Assembly (NCBI RefSeq): GCF_001014645.1
Contig: NZ_LASZ01000003.1
Coordinates: 1-64,000 of the forward strand
From: Luteimonas sp. FCS-9
GTDB taxonomy: Bacteria; Pseudomonadota; Gammaproteobacteria; Xanthomonadales; Xanthomonadaceae
Reading direction: 5' to 3'
Length of the DNA: 64,000 bases
Positions within the stretch are counted from its first letter, which is position 1. Each line of letters starts with the position of its first letter. Of this stretch, positions 6,405 through 14,408 are shown in pieces. The notes under the pieces were generated by a model, which was given only the letters and a program-made list of their open reading frames with translations, had not been told where the DNA came from and searched no databases. The translations under genes were made by a program, and so were the position numbers.

Positions 6405-7913
6405 TCAGCTGCCGCCTTCGGCAGGCGCAGCACTTCCGCTGTCGGGCGGGCTGACCGCGGGCGGCGTGGCGGGACCAGCGTCGTCGATCGAGACGCTGAG
6501 GTACTTGCCCGGGTAGTACTTGGCTATCCAGCCCTGCGCCAGCTGCGAGGCGGTAATCCGCTTGAGGTAGTAGGTGATCGGCGCTCCGAGCTTGCCGTCC
6601 AGGCACTTCTGCACATAGTCGTCGAGCGCATCCATCATCGAATTGATGTCGATGATCTTGTTGGCGCCATCATCGATGTCCTTGAGGGCCGAGAGCGCGC
6701 TCTCCATCTGCCCGGATTTCAGGGCGACCAGGTTCTGGCCCGTGCGCGCCGCACTGGCGGACGAAGCGACGGACTGCTGGTCGCTCTGGGTCACGCCCTG
6801 CAGCTTGAGCAACGCGGTCATCGATGCTGAGCCGTCCGAATCGGAGAATTCGCGCACGCCCATCTTGACCTGGTTGGACTTGATCGACGGGATGGATCCG
6901 ATGGTGGTCAGCGTGCAGTGCGAGGTGATGTTCTGTGAGGACAGCAGGGACTTCGCGTCATCGCTGAAGGACTTGCTAACGCCGAAACCGCCCGAGGCGC
7001 TCTTGAACCAGCTGCCGACCTTCATTTGGGTTTGAAGCGAGGACGCCACGCTTTCCATGGCTTCGCTGCTGCGCGTATCGGTGGCGTTGAGGATGTGCAC
7101 CATTCCGATGAAGCACGAACCCATGGTGGCGCCCGAAAGAATCGTTAGTGCCTTCTCGTCCTTGGTCTCGGCCCGGGTGGCAATTTCCTGGATGTTGGCC
7201 GGCGAATCGGTCTTGATCATGTCGTCCGGAAAATAGGCATTGAACGCGCGGATGCCCTTGTCCACATCGAGGATCAGCGGGGCGAGCAGCACCGCATCCT
7301 TGTGCGTGCAGGTGATCGCGATCACTAGCGTTCCGGTAATGCTGTGGTTCTGGGTCTGGCTGTGCACCTGGCTCGCCGAGGAACGTGAGGCCTCCGCGGA
7401 GAACGAACTACCCAGATGCCCGATCTGTCCGCTGATGAACTTGGCGACATTGGAGGCGTGCGTGCCGGAATCCTGGCTGTTGGAGTCCTTGCTGAAGTAC
7501 TGGACGTTCATCCGCAGGCCGTCGGCGGACAACGGCATCTGCTTGATCTGGCTGCGGTTGTAGTCGATGGGGGATTCGATCGAATCACTGAGGCCTGACA
7601 TCTTGGCGCGCAGAGGCTGGGATTCCTTGATTGCCTGCACCTTGGCCTTCGCGTAGGCCTCTGCGGCCGCCGACACCGATTTGCCGAACTCGGCCCGCTC
7701 GGCGTCCAGTTCGGTGGTGTCGATGCCCATGCCCGCCAATTCCTGGGATGTCATGTCCAGCGATTGTTTGGTGGAAATCAGCGAATTGAGCGAGTCTTCG
7801 GCGGCATCGGCTGGCGCTTGCGCAGCAGCGATCTGTTCAAGCACATCGAGGCGTTCTCGGCTGACTAGGTTGCCGAGTGCGAGTGCGGGATCGTACGGAA
7901 TGGCGGAAGGCAT
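6405..7913 (-). CDS. Uncharacterised 502-residue protein, middle gene of lysozyme operon
   Basis: The start at 7913 is chosen for the GGAG seven bases upstream; an in-frame ATG at 7985 would overlap the preceding stop region and has no such site. There is no signal peptide. The N-terminal third is helical and Ala/Glu/Ser-rich (AAEDSLNSLISTKQSL, AERAEFGKSVSAAAEAYAKA). The middle alternates hydrophobic strands (GTLVIAITCTHKDAVLL, MGSCFIGMVHILNAT) with serine-rich loops. A conserved-looking segment follows (VGSWFKSASGGFGVSKSF, then NITSHCTLTTIGSIPSIKSN). The tail is Pro/Ser/Gly-rich. The amphipathic beta/serine pattern and the lysozyme neighbour would suit a pore-forming or surface-assembling protein, but that is speculation. 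My impression that similar sequences occur in fungi is unverified. Confidence 0.65.
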   Translation of the reverse strand: MPSAIPYDPALALGNLVSRERLDVLEQIAAAQAPADAAEDSLNSLISTKQSLDMTSQELAGMGIDTTELDAERAEFGKSVSAAAEAYAKAKVQAIKESQPLRAKMSGLSDSIESPIDYNRSQIKQMPLSADGLRMNVQYFSKDSNSQDSGTHASNVAKFISGQIGHLGSSFSAEASRSSASQVHSQTQNHSITGTLVIAITCTHKDAVLLAPLILDVDKGIRAFNAYFPDDMIKTDSPANIQEIATRAETKDEKALTILSGATMGSCFIGMVHILNATDTRSSEAMESVASSLQTQMKVGSWFKSASGGFGVSKSFSDDAKSLLSSQNITSHCTLTTIGSIPSIKSNQVKMGVREFSDSDGSASMTALLKLQGVTQSDQQSVASSASAARTGQNLVALKSGQMESALSALKDIDDGANKIIDINSMMDALDDYVQKCLDGKLGAPITYYLKRITASQLAQGWIAKYYPGKYLSVSIDDAGPATPPAVSPPDSGSAAPAEGGS

Positions 7914-7985
7914 GATGCATCTCCAGTGAGGTGGCGTAGTGGCTGGGGTCGAGTGGCGTGCTGCCACATCGATGTGTGGCGGCAT

Positions 7986-8474
7986 TTAGTTCTGGTAGGC
8001 CTTGAGTTGGCGCCTGGATACGCCGAAGGTGGCCTGGAGCAGCTCGGGGGGCCATTTCCTGGCGATAGCGACCCGAATGGCCGCACGACGAAGCGAGAGA
8101 AACAGGCCCCAGGAACTGGGGATATCCAATTGGCCGTTAACGTCGGCGATGTCACGCCAGTGTTCGTAGACCGTCGGTGGGACGTCCAGACCGGTCATGT
8201 CGAAGAATCGGGTGGCGCGTGTCGGTAGGTAGATGCGCTTGCCGCCATAGGCATTGACGAGATCGATGACGAGGTCGAAGCCCCCGATTGCGCCGATCTC
8301 GGCCAACGATGCGGGCAAGGCCTCTACCACGAACGTCTTGTTTTGTTCGCAAAAGCACACGCACATGTGCCGCGATTCACCCATGAAAATGGACGCGCCG
8401 CCGATAAGGCCGATGAAACATTCACCCGGCTGTGAGCCCGGCAAGAGCCACTGTGGCGTCCCTATGTCCTCCAT
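7986..8474 (-). CDS. Possible Mor-like DNA-binding protein, first gene of lysozyme operon
   Basis: 162 residues. The C-terminal half reads GGKRIYLPTRATRFFDM, then a helical stretch, then ELLQATFGVSRRQLKAY. This is reminiscent of Mor/C-type phage regulators, in which a GG-x-IYIP strand is followed by a helix-turn-helix. The N-terminal half (FIGLIGGASIFMGESRH, CVCFCEQNKTFVVEAL) is a separate small alpha/beta region with several cysteines and is not part of Mor. The gene precedes the 502-residue gene by 72 bases on the same strand, so it could be a co-transcribed regulator or a structural partner. The Mor resemblance is weak. Confidence 0.4.
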   Translation of the reverse strand: MEDIGTPQWLLPGSQPGECFIGLIGGASIFMGESRHMCVCFCEQNKTFVVEALPASLAEIGAIGGFDLVIDLVNAYGGKRIYLPTRATRFFDMTGLDVPPTVYEHWRDIADVNGQLDIPSSWGLFLSLRRAAIRVAIARKWPPELLQATFGVSRRQLKAYQN

Positions 8475-9248
8475 GAATCCCCCTGTGCAACTTTGGCAAT
8501 TGGTGGTGCCTTACGCTATGAAGGCTTCCAATGCGGGTGTAGGGGATCGGTCTTCCCTAGTGGCAAGAAATTTTCGTCGGCTGAAGGATTCTGTGATGGC
8601 GTCGCGAGTTTCGTTGGGAGAATCAAGTGCGTGCGAGAATTGTTCAGCGAGGGCAGCGCGATTCTGTCACTGAGTTTCGTGAAAGTTGGAAGCTCCGTCG
8701 AGCAGGCAAGAAAAATGGGTACGAAAATATGCCCTCCGTTCGCAGACGGGATCGCGTCAGTGCTGCACACGCAACGTAGTCACCTGTCGTCTGGCCCTGT
8801 ATGGCGATCGCTGCCCCTAGGCCGCGTTGAACCTGGCGGAGATCGTGTGCGGCCTGGCCCGGTACTCGTGGACATACCGCACGTTGTCGATACGGCGGCG
8901 ACCGTTCGACCCTACGGCAGGGCTTGGGGATGAGATGTTTGGAGTCGCACGCATTAGTGGACCCTGTCCGCCGACACCGCCAAATTATCTATCTAGGAGT
9001 CGCACGAGCATTGACGTGGATCAGCACAACGTGCGCTGCATGCGGCAGTGTGGGGAGCATCACAGGATTCCCCTTTGAAAGGGGCAGCACAATTGGACAT
9101 CTTCTGCCATATGGTGGACGCCCCAGGTGAGTACATAGACGCATTTCACAGGACTTCGACGTAGTCCAATCTCGCCTGAAGGCGCATGAAATAGGGCCGC
9201 AAGAACGCCGCTATATTCCGGACTCCCCCGAAGCAGGAGACCCCCCGA
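8475..9248. other. Gene-free region between island and chromosomal genes
   Basis: No frame here has both a plausible start and protein-like composition. The left part holds the promoter region of the lysozyme operon on the minus strand. A TATATT-like -10 is visible at 9212-9217, upstream of the small lipoprotein gene. The base composition changes across this stretch from moderate to high G+C, so it probably contains the right border of the accessory island; I see no clear direct-repeat attachment site. Confidence 0.4.
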
Positions 9249-9518
9249 ATGACGCTCATCCAACAGCATCGCAAGACGGCACAAATGATCGGCGTGGCGC
9301 TCGTCGCCGCCGTGGGCCTTGGTGGCTGCGCCACCTACAAGGAAGACTTCGCACGTATCGACTCGCGCCTGGATTCCCTCGACTCGCGGGTGCAGGGTGC
9401 GGCCCAGAGCGCGGAATCCGCCAACCAGTCCGCGACGCAGGCCAACCAGCGCTTGGATCAGATGGAACGTCGCGTCCAGCAGCTTGAAACGGCGCCGCGC
9501 CGCACGCCGCGCGGTTGA
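9249..9518 (+). CDS. Small alanine-zipper outer-membrane lipoprotein (Lpp/OprI-like)
   Basis: 89 residues with a type II signal peptide: a basic start, a hydrophobic run (MIGVALVAAVGLGG) and the lipobox LGGC. The mature part is one long heptad-patterned helix (FARIDSRLDSLDSR, QSATQANQRLDQMERRV), as in Lpp and OprI, which trimerise and can tie the outer membrane to peptidoglycan. There is no C-terminal lysine as in E. coli Lpp; the chain ends in Arg/Thr/Pro/Gly, so covalent peptidoglycan linkage is not evident. GGAGACC precedes the start. An L,D-transpeptidase gene follows immediately, a suggestive neighbour. Confidence 0.75.
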   Translation: MTLIQQHRKTAQMIGVALVAAVGLGGCATYKEDFARIDSRLDSLDSRVQGAAQSAESANQSATQANQRLDQMERRVQQLETAPRRTPRG

Positions 9519-9595
9519 TCTGACCGGACCGGGACCCGCTGGCCCTGCCGGCCACGGGTCCCGGTGGTTCACCCGTTTTTTCGAGGAGTTGTCCC

Positions 9596-10297
9596 ATCGC
9601 CAAGTCCACACACGCTGCGAGGCGGGTCTTCCACGGTGCGCTGCTGCTTGCGTTGGCATCCGCGAGCGTGGGCGTGGCCATGGCCGAAGACGCCGTGACG
9701 CCACCGGTCGCCTCGGTCGACCAGCTTCCGCCTGGTCTGGAGGTGTCCGACACGGTCATCGAGCTCGCGGGCTGGGTCATCGCTGCCAAAGACAACCATG
9801 GCTATCCGTTCGCGGTGATCGACAAGGCCGCCGCGCAAATCCTGGTGTTCGGCGGCGACGGCAAGCTGCGTGGCGCAGCCCCCGGGCTGTTCGGTTCGGC
9901 GATCGGCGACCATGCGGCGCCCGGCATCGCCGGTCTTGCGCTTCGCGAGATTCCGGGGCGGGATCGCACGACGCCGGCCGGTCGCTTCGTGGGCGGCTAT
10001 GGTCCATCGATCGACGCCGGTCGTGTGCTCTGGGTGGACTATGATTCGGCGGTCTCGCTGCATCCGACCGCAAGCGGTACGCCGGCCGAGCGCCGCGAGG
10101 AGCGCCTGGCATCGCCCACGCCGGACGACAACCGCGTCACCCACGGCTGCATCAACGTCGCATCGGACTTCTACGAGCAGGTCGTCCGCTCGACGTTCGA
10201 GAAGGGCGGCGTGTTCTACATCCTGCCGGACAAGGATTCGATCGCGGAGACCTTTCCGGAGTTCGCGGACAGCCGCGCGGCGAAGGGCGACGATTGA
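9596..10297 (+). CDS. Exported L,D-transpeptidase (YkuD) with apparent ATC start
   Basis: The mature protein contains the YkuD signature THGCINV (catalytic Cys, about residue 185) preceded by a conserved His/Gly context, and FVGGYGPS upstream. L,D-transpeptidases form 3-3 cross-links or attach lipoproteins in peptidoglycan. A full signal peptide is readable only if translation starts at ATC 9596: (M)AKSTHAARRVF, then GALLLALASASVGVAMA. The sequence GAGGA lies eight bases before that ATC. The nearest ordinary in-frame start, TTG 9653, would remove the basic region of the signal peptide. Either this is a rare AUC initiation, as known for AUU in infC, or an ATG has been altered. Confidence 0.75.
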   Translation: MAKSTHAARRVFHGALLLALASASVGVAMAEDAVTPPVASVDQLPPGLEVSDTVIELAGWVIAAKDNHGYPFAVIDKAAAQILVFGGDGKLRGAAPGLFGSAIGDHAAPGIAGLALREIPGRDRTTPAGRFVGGYGPSIDAGRVLWVDYDSAVSLHPTASGTPAERREERLASPTPDDNRVTHGCINVASDFYEQVVRSTFEKGGVFYILPDKDSIAETFPEFADSRAAKGDD

Positions 10298-10358
10298 CGC
10301 AAATCGCGGTGTCCAGGGATGTGAACCTGGCACTGTCGCGGGGCGGTAGACTCCGCCC

Positions 10359-10730
10359 ATGCCGACACCCGACCAGACCAGGCTCGACCGCATCGTCGCC
10401 GAGGCCCGCCGCAGTGCCGAGCAGCGCAACAACGGCTATCGCGAACGCGCGTTGAAGCTGTACCCGTGGATCTGCGGCCGCTGCGCGCGCGAGTTCACCC
10501 GCGCCAACCTGCGCGAACTGACGGTGCACCACCGCAACCACAACCACGACGACAACCCGCCCGATGGCAGCAACTGGGAGTTGCTGTGCGTGTATTGCCA
10601 CGACAACGAGCATGCCCGCCAACTCGACCACACCGGCGTGAGCGCGCGCAGCGCAGAGGACGTGCCCGCTGCGGCGACCTCCAACCCGTTTGCGGATCTG
10701 AAGGCGCGGCTCCAAAAGGCCCGTTCCTGA
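10359..10730 (+). CDS. yajD: YajD-type HNH nuclease
   Basis: 123 residues. The HNH core is clear: CGRCAREF (zinc-binding Cys pair), LTVHHRNHNHDDNP (catalytic His region), NWELLCVYCHDNEHA (second Cys pair and final His). E. coli YajD is about 115 residues, so the length fits. It acts presumably as a structure- or sequence-nicking DNA endonuclease in the cytoplasm; its physiological substrate is not settled. It stands alone, 62 bases after the transpeptidase gene, and is convergent with the FKBP gene. Confidence 0.85.
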   Translation: MPTPDQTRLDRIVAEARRSAEQRNNGYRERALKLYPWICGRCAREFTRANLRELTVHHRNHNHDDNPPDGSNWELLCVYCHDNEHARQLDHTGVSARSAEDVPAAATSNPFADLKARLQKARS

Positions 10731-10814
10731 CCAAGATCGCGCGGGACCGAGGGGCGCCTGTGACTGGGTGAATTGAGAATCTTATAAAGCGCTGTCAGCT
10801 CTATAAGCTTTCCT

Positions 10815-11264
10815 CTACTTCCCGTGCGTCCGGATCTCCAGCAACTCCACCTCGAACACCAGCGATGCGCCCGGCGGGATCACCTTGCCGGCGCCGTTGT
10901 CGCCGTAGCCGAGCCAGGCGGGGATGTGCAACTCCCGCGTGCCGCCGGGTCGCATCCCGACGACGCCCTCGTCCCAGCCCCGGATGACGCGGCCGGCGCC
11001 CAGCTCGAACACGAAGGGCTGGCCGCGGTCGCGCGAACTGTCGAACTTGGCCCCGCGCTTGTCGGGCGCGTGCTCGTCGTAGAGCCAGCCGGTGTAGTGC
11101 ACGGCCACCTCGTCGCCGGCTGCCGCCGGCGCGCCGTTCCCCGCGGTCATGTCGATGCGCTGCAGTTCGGACACGTCGCCGCCAGTGTAGGGCGCCGGGC
11201 CGCCGCAGGCGGCGAGCAGCAGGACGGACAGCAGGGCGGCATGGCGATGCGGTCGATAGGACAT
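10815..11264 (-). CDS. FKBP-type peptidyl-prolyl isomerase lipoprotein
   Basis: 149 residues from ATG 11264, preferred because it gives a standard lipoprotein signal (MSYRPHRHAALLSVLLLAAC, lipobox LAAC); a longer frame from 11297 would add an unlikely N-terminus. The FKBP domain covers about 40-147: VAVHYTGWLYD, KFDSSRDRGQPF, LGAGRVIRGWDEGV, GGTRELHIPAWLGYG and a final FEVELLEI. These carry the usual aromatic active-site residues. It should catalyse proline isomerisation of envelope proteins. A short dyad (CTTATA / TATAAG, 10781-10807) lies in the convergent gap with yajD. Confidence 0.85.
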   Translation of the reverse strand: MSYRPHRHAALLSVLLLAACGGPAPYTGGDVSELQRIDMTAGNGAPAAAGDEVAVHYTGWLYDEHAPDKRGAKFDSSRDRGQPFVFELGAGRVIRGWDEGVVGMRPGGTRELHIPAWLGYGDNGAGKVIPPGASLVFEVELLEIRTHGK

Positions 11265-11396
11265 GGGCAGAAGCACGACGAAGAGTCCGGGCAGCATAGC
11301 GCCAAGCGCTGCTCACCGCGCCGGGTTCACAGCGGCCATGGCGAACTGTGACCAAGCCACTGGGCCTGTCCAGTGCGCATCCGGAGAAGAGCACGC

Positions 11397-11837
11397 ATGC
11401 GTCGCCAGTTGCTGCCACGCGATCTTGGGTTCGAGATCAAGCCACACGACGAGTCCGCCCTGTTCAAGTGGTTCCTGGCCAGCTTCCTGTTCGGCAACCG
11501 CATCTCGCAGACCATCGCAGCCGAGACCTGGCGAGTGATCGTGGAGGTGCACGGCCGCGACACGCCCCGCAAGCTCGGCGCCTGCACGCATGTCCAACTC
11601 GTGCGCATGCTGGGGGAGGGCGGTTACCGACGCTACGACGAATCCACCGCGACCCGTCTCTCGCTGCTGTGCCGGACGCTCATCGACGACTACGACGGCC
11701 GCATCCTGGGCATTGCCGAGGCAGCCGAGAGCCGCGAGGATTTCGAGGGCCGCCTGCTCGCGTTCAAGGGTGTGGGGCCGGTGACGTTGGGGATTTTCAT
11801 GCGGGAGGCAGGAGCGGCGGTGTTTGTGGATGGATAA
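11397..11837 (+). CDS. HhH domain DNA-repair-like protein (endonuclease III-related)
   Basis: 146 residues from ATG 11397, which has GGAGAAG eight bases upstream. The sequence is helical and ends in a helix-hairpin-helix (LLAFKGVGPVTLGIFMREA), the DNA-binding motif of the endonuclease III/HhH-GPD superfamily. The catalytic Lys/Asp and the C-terminal iron-sulphur cluster of full Nth proteins (about 210 residues) are not evident, so it is a short relative. It is divergent from the FKBP gene. Function as a glycosylase is uncertain; DNA binding is the safer claim. Confidence 0.6.
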   Translation: MRRQLLPRDLGFEIKPHDESALFKWFLASFLFGNRISQTIAAETWRVIVEVHGRDTPRKLGACTHVQLVRMLGEGGYRRYDESTATRLSLLCRTLIDDYDGRILGIAEAAESREDFEGRLLAFKGVGPVTLGIFMREAGAAVFVDG

Positions 11838-12066
11838 CGCACCGTGCACGCCAGGTTGGATGATGAGCGGTCGCCGGCTGCTATCGTAACCGTCGGCGGA
11901 AGCTACACAGTTGCCGACAGCGAAGCGTCGCACCTTCGACCACCCGCAGGGCACGGCTGATGTCGGGCCAAACCTGCCCGGGCCAAGAGGGAACCGCGAA
12001 TGTGGTGCCGTTTGTCCTTATGATGGGCCAGACACCGCCACCACCTGCTGCCTGCTGATCCACAAG

Positions 12067-12570
12067 ATGGCCTTCAACCTCCGCGAGATCTTCAGAACGC
12101 TGGCCGATGCCAAGGTCGATTACGTTGTGGTAGGTGGACTGGCCGTGATTCTTCACGGCTATCTGCGGGCCACCGCCGATCTCGACTTGGCCATCGGCCT
12201 GTCACCCGACAATGCGCGTCGGGGCATGGCATCGCTGGCTGCCATTGGCCTGCGGCCGCGGCTACCGGTGACACTCGAAGACTTCGCCGATCCGGCCAAG
12301 CGCGCGGAGTGGAGGGATAACCGCAACATGCTGGTCTTTCCGCTTTGGGATCCCAGCAATCCTCTGCGCTCGATTGATGTGTTCATAGATGAGCCTATTG
12401 CCTTCGAGCAGTTGTTTCAGAACGCTGTGACCAAGGAAGTGGATGGCGTGCCTGTACGGGTCGCCTCTATTCCGCACCTCATCGAAATGAAGCGACGCGC
12501 CGGCCGAGCACGTGACATTGAGGACATCGACAAACTTCAGCAGATCTTTGAGGCTGGGTCGGATGAGTGA
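12067..12570 (+). CDS. Nucleotidyltransferase (AbiEii/MNT-like)
   Basis: 167 residues from ATG 12067 (MAFNLREIFRTL); the open frame extends upstream but without protein-like sequence. Residues 20-42 carry the pol-beta nucleotidyltransferase signature: VVGGLAVILHGYLRATADLDLA, read as VVGG (G23-G24) and D38-x-D40. RSIDVFID near residue 105 gives the third acidic residue. This fold occurs in toxins that modify tRNA (AbiEii, MenT) and in MNT antitoxins of HEPN/MNT modules. The C-terminus overlaps the start of the next small gene by eight bases, so the two are translationally coupled. Visibly lower G+C than its neighbours suggests transfer. Confidence 0.7.
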   Translation: MAFNLREIFRTLADAKVDYVVVGGLAVILHGYLRATADLDLAIGLSPDNARRGMASLAAIGLRPRLPVTLEDFADPAKRAEWRDNRNMLVFPLWDPSNPLRSIDVFIDEPIAFEQLFQNAVTKEVDGVPVRVASIPHLIEMKRRAGRARDIEDIDKLQQIFEAGSDE

Positions 12571-12754
12571 TATGCACAAGAACGAACGCGACACCGCTCC
12601 AGCCGGTTTTACGTTCGAAGACGCCGAGCGAGCCCAGTTGCGGGATTGGATGGGGCTCAGCACCGCCGCGAAGATCGATTTCTTTGAGGAGATGGTCCTG
12701 CTCGCTTATCGGAGTGGCGCGCTATCGCCTGAGCGCCTCGCGCTTCGCGATTGA
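12563..12754 (+). CDS. Small acidic partner of the nucleotidyltransferase
   Basis: 63 residues starting MSDMHKNERDTAP, with its ATG inside the 3' end of the nucleotidyltransferase gene. The rest is two helices (EDAERAQLRDWMGLSTAAKI, FFEEMVLLAYRSGAL). Short acidic proteins coupled to nucleotidyltransferases are common partners in toxin-antitoxin modules, but this one is not a recognisable antitoxin family and lacks a DNA-binding motif. Note that the order is enzyme first. Confidence 0.6.
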   Translation: MSDMHKNERDTAPAGFTFEDAERAQLRDWMGLSTAAKIDFFEEMVLLAYRSGALSPERLALRD

Positions 12755-12893
12755 GATTCGCTACAAGATGGTCAGTGTCGGCTGCAGCCACTGTTGTTGT
12801 CACCTGGCGTCATGATGGCTTGCCCACGACTGGACCCAACAGGTGATCGTGAGCCTCGACCACCAGCAGCGCTTGATCGATCCGGATCACATC

Positions 12894-13394
12894 ATGGATT
12901 TTCCAGGTGAGCGCGATCCGAAGGGCGCAGCTACCAGGCGCGCAACGAAACGCAACTCCTGTGAATGGTTTGTTCGGGCGATCGCGCTAGCGCTGTTCGC
13001 CAGTAGTGCTGGGTGCACTGTTGAACCCGCGATCAGCCCCACTGATGTTCGACTCGTCCGTACGCATGTTTCGCAAGAGCCCATCGTTTACGCGCTGGCC
13101 CCCTTGCAGGGAACGGCTAAGGTGGTGGGTGGATGTTTGAGCTTCAGTAATTCTGAAGTTGGCGACGTCACCCTCGTCTATCCGCACGACTATCAAATGG
13201 CGCGCCTTGATGGAACGTTGGGCGTTCTGGACGCGAAGGGATCTCTGGTCCTGCCAGTAGGTCGTCGCGTGCAGATCGGCGGTTCAACGCTGCCCGGAGA
13301 TGAAGCGGTAGAGAGAGTGGTGCCTGCCGAGGATCGGCGTGACTGCAAAGGGCCGTTCTTCTTGGTGCTACCGCGGCCTGCTGAGCTTTTGTGA
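12894..13394 (+). CDS. Putative secreted lipoprotein, unknown function
   Basis: About 166 residues. A hydrophobic segment ending in a lipobox (ALALFASSAGC) is preceded by unusually long polar sequence, so the true start is uncertain; ATG 12894 is one option and ATG 12843-proximal starts are others. The mature part has beta-rich stretches (VYALAPLQGTAKVVGG, DGTLGVLDAKGSLVLPVG) and two cysteines. I recognise no domain. It is exported and probably outer-membrane anchored. Confidence 0.5.
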   Translation: MDFPGERDPKGAATRRATKRNSCEWFVRAIALALFASSAGCTVEPAISPTDVRLVRTHVSQEPIVYALAPLQGTAKVVGGCLSFSNSEVGDVTLVYPHDYQMARLDGTLGVLDAKGSLVLPVGRRVQIGGSTLPGDEAVERVVPAEDRRDCKGPFFLVLPRPAELL

Positions 13395-13619
13395 TCAGAA
13401 ATGGCTCCCCATTTCATCGCAAGAGGCGACGCGTTGGTCGAGCGTGCGACCTCGATAACAGAGGCAATCGCCGGCCGAGGGGGGGGCGGCGGAGACGAGA
13501 CCATCAGCCCATGCTCGTCGCGCTGACAATCGTGCCCGATTGCCCTGAGGGTACTGCCGCTGCTGCCTCGGCGGCGCTAGACTATCGCCTTCCGGTAGGG
13601 GGCCGGCGGGGGCAAGGGA

Positions 13620-14339
13620 ATGCGGATTCTGGGAATGCTGTGGTCGGCGCTGTGTGCGTCGGTCGTCGGCCTGGGCGTGGCTGCAGCGATGCCGGCCGAG
13701 GACGCTGCCAGCGCGTCGCCGCCGCTGCGGGACGCGCGGCTGGCGGAAGGCGCCGTCGCGGGGATCAGCCAGGGCGAGTGGACCGCACGCTGGTGGCGGT
13801 GGGCGATCGGGCAATGGATTGCGCCGTATCTCGATCCGGACGGGCGCTGGTGTGCGGTCGGACAGGATCCCGACAGTCCGGTCTGGTTCCTTGCCGGTAC
13901 CGATGGCACTTTCTCGCCGAAGCGCCGTTGCGTGGTGCCTGAAGGCAAGTATCTGCTGGTCCCGGTCATCAACACCTACTTCCAGGACAGCGGTGACGCG
14001 GAGGCCGAGGTCTGTGCGGCTGCGCAGGGCTGGGTGGCGGTCAACAACGACCAGTTGCTCAGCGCGGTGGCGATGCTCGATGGCCGGCCGCTTGGCGACG
14101 TACGGGCGATGCGCGTGCGCAGCGACGGTTGCTTCCGGTTCGATCCCGAGGACCCGTCCGTGTTGTCGGCGTCCGACGGCTACTGGCTGATGATCGCGCC
14201 GCTGCCGCGCGGCCGGCACACGCTCAGCATCGGCGCCAACTACGCGCCCGGCGACACCGGCTACGGGGGAATGCACCAGAACTTCGAGTACACGCTCGAC
14301 ATCGGCAGCGAGATATTGCTGTCCGTGGTGGCCCGATAG
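13620..14339 (+). CDS. Exported protein of unknown function
   Basis: 239 residues starting MRILGMLWSALCASVVGLGV and cut after a signal peptide ending near AAAMPAED. The mature domain starts with a Trp-rich helix (GEWTARWWRWAIGQW), has two cysteines in a CAVGQD / RRCVVPEGKY context, and ends in a strand-rich region (HQNFEYTLDIGSEILLSVV). The pattern WTARWWRW followed by PEGKY resembles a family of periplasmic proteins of unknown role. It is the first of four same-strand genes, three of which encode exported or membrane proteins. Confidence 0.7.
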   Translation: MRILGMLWSALCASVVGLGVAAAMPAEDAASASPPLRDARLAEGAVAGISQGEWTARWWRWAIGQWIAPYLDPDGRWCAVGQDPDSPVWFLAGTDGTFSPKRRCVVPEGKYLLVPVINTYFQDSGDAEAEVCAAAQGWVAVNNDQLLSAVAMLDGRPLGDVRAMRVRSDGCFRFDPEDPSVLSASDGYWLMIAPLPRGRHTLSIGANYAPGDTGYGGMHQNFEYTLDIGSEILLSVVAR

Positions 14340-14408
14340 CGGAACCGGGTGCGCTAGTCCGGGACGATGTTGCGGGATGCGGCGATGTGGAGCAGTCAGG
14401 GGATGAAG

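Noticed and set aside
4694..8474. Prophage or tailocin lysis module
   Set aside because: No tail, capsid, holin or spanin-like genes adjoin. The lysozyme has a long cytoplasmic domain unlike phage endolysins. The possible Mor resemblance alone is too weak.
8820..8935. A short frame reading LNLAEIVCGLARYSWTYR
   Set aside because: No ribosome-binding site, no clear end and no family recognised; could be a transposase fragment, but support is insufficient.
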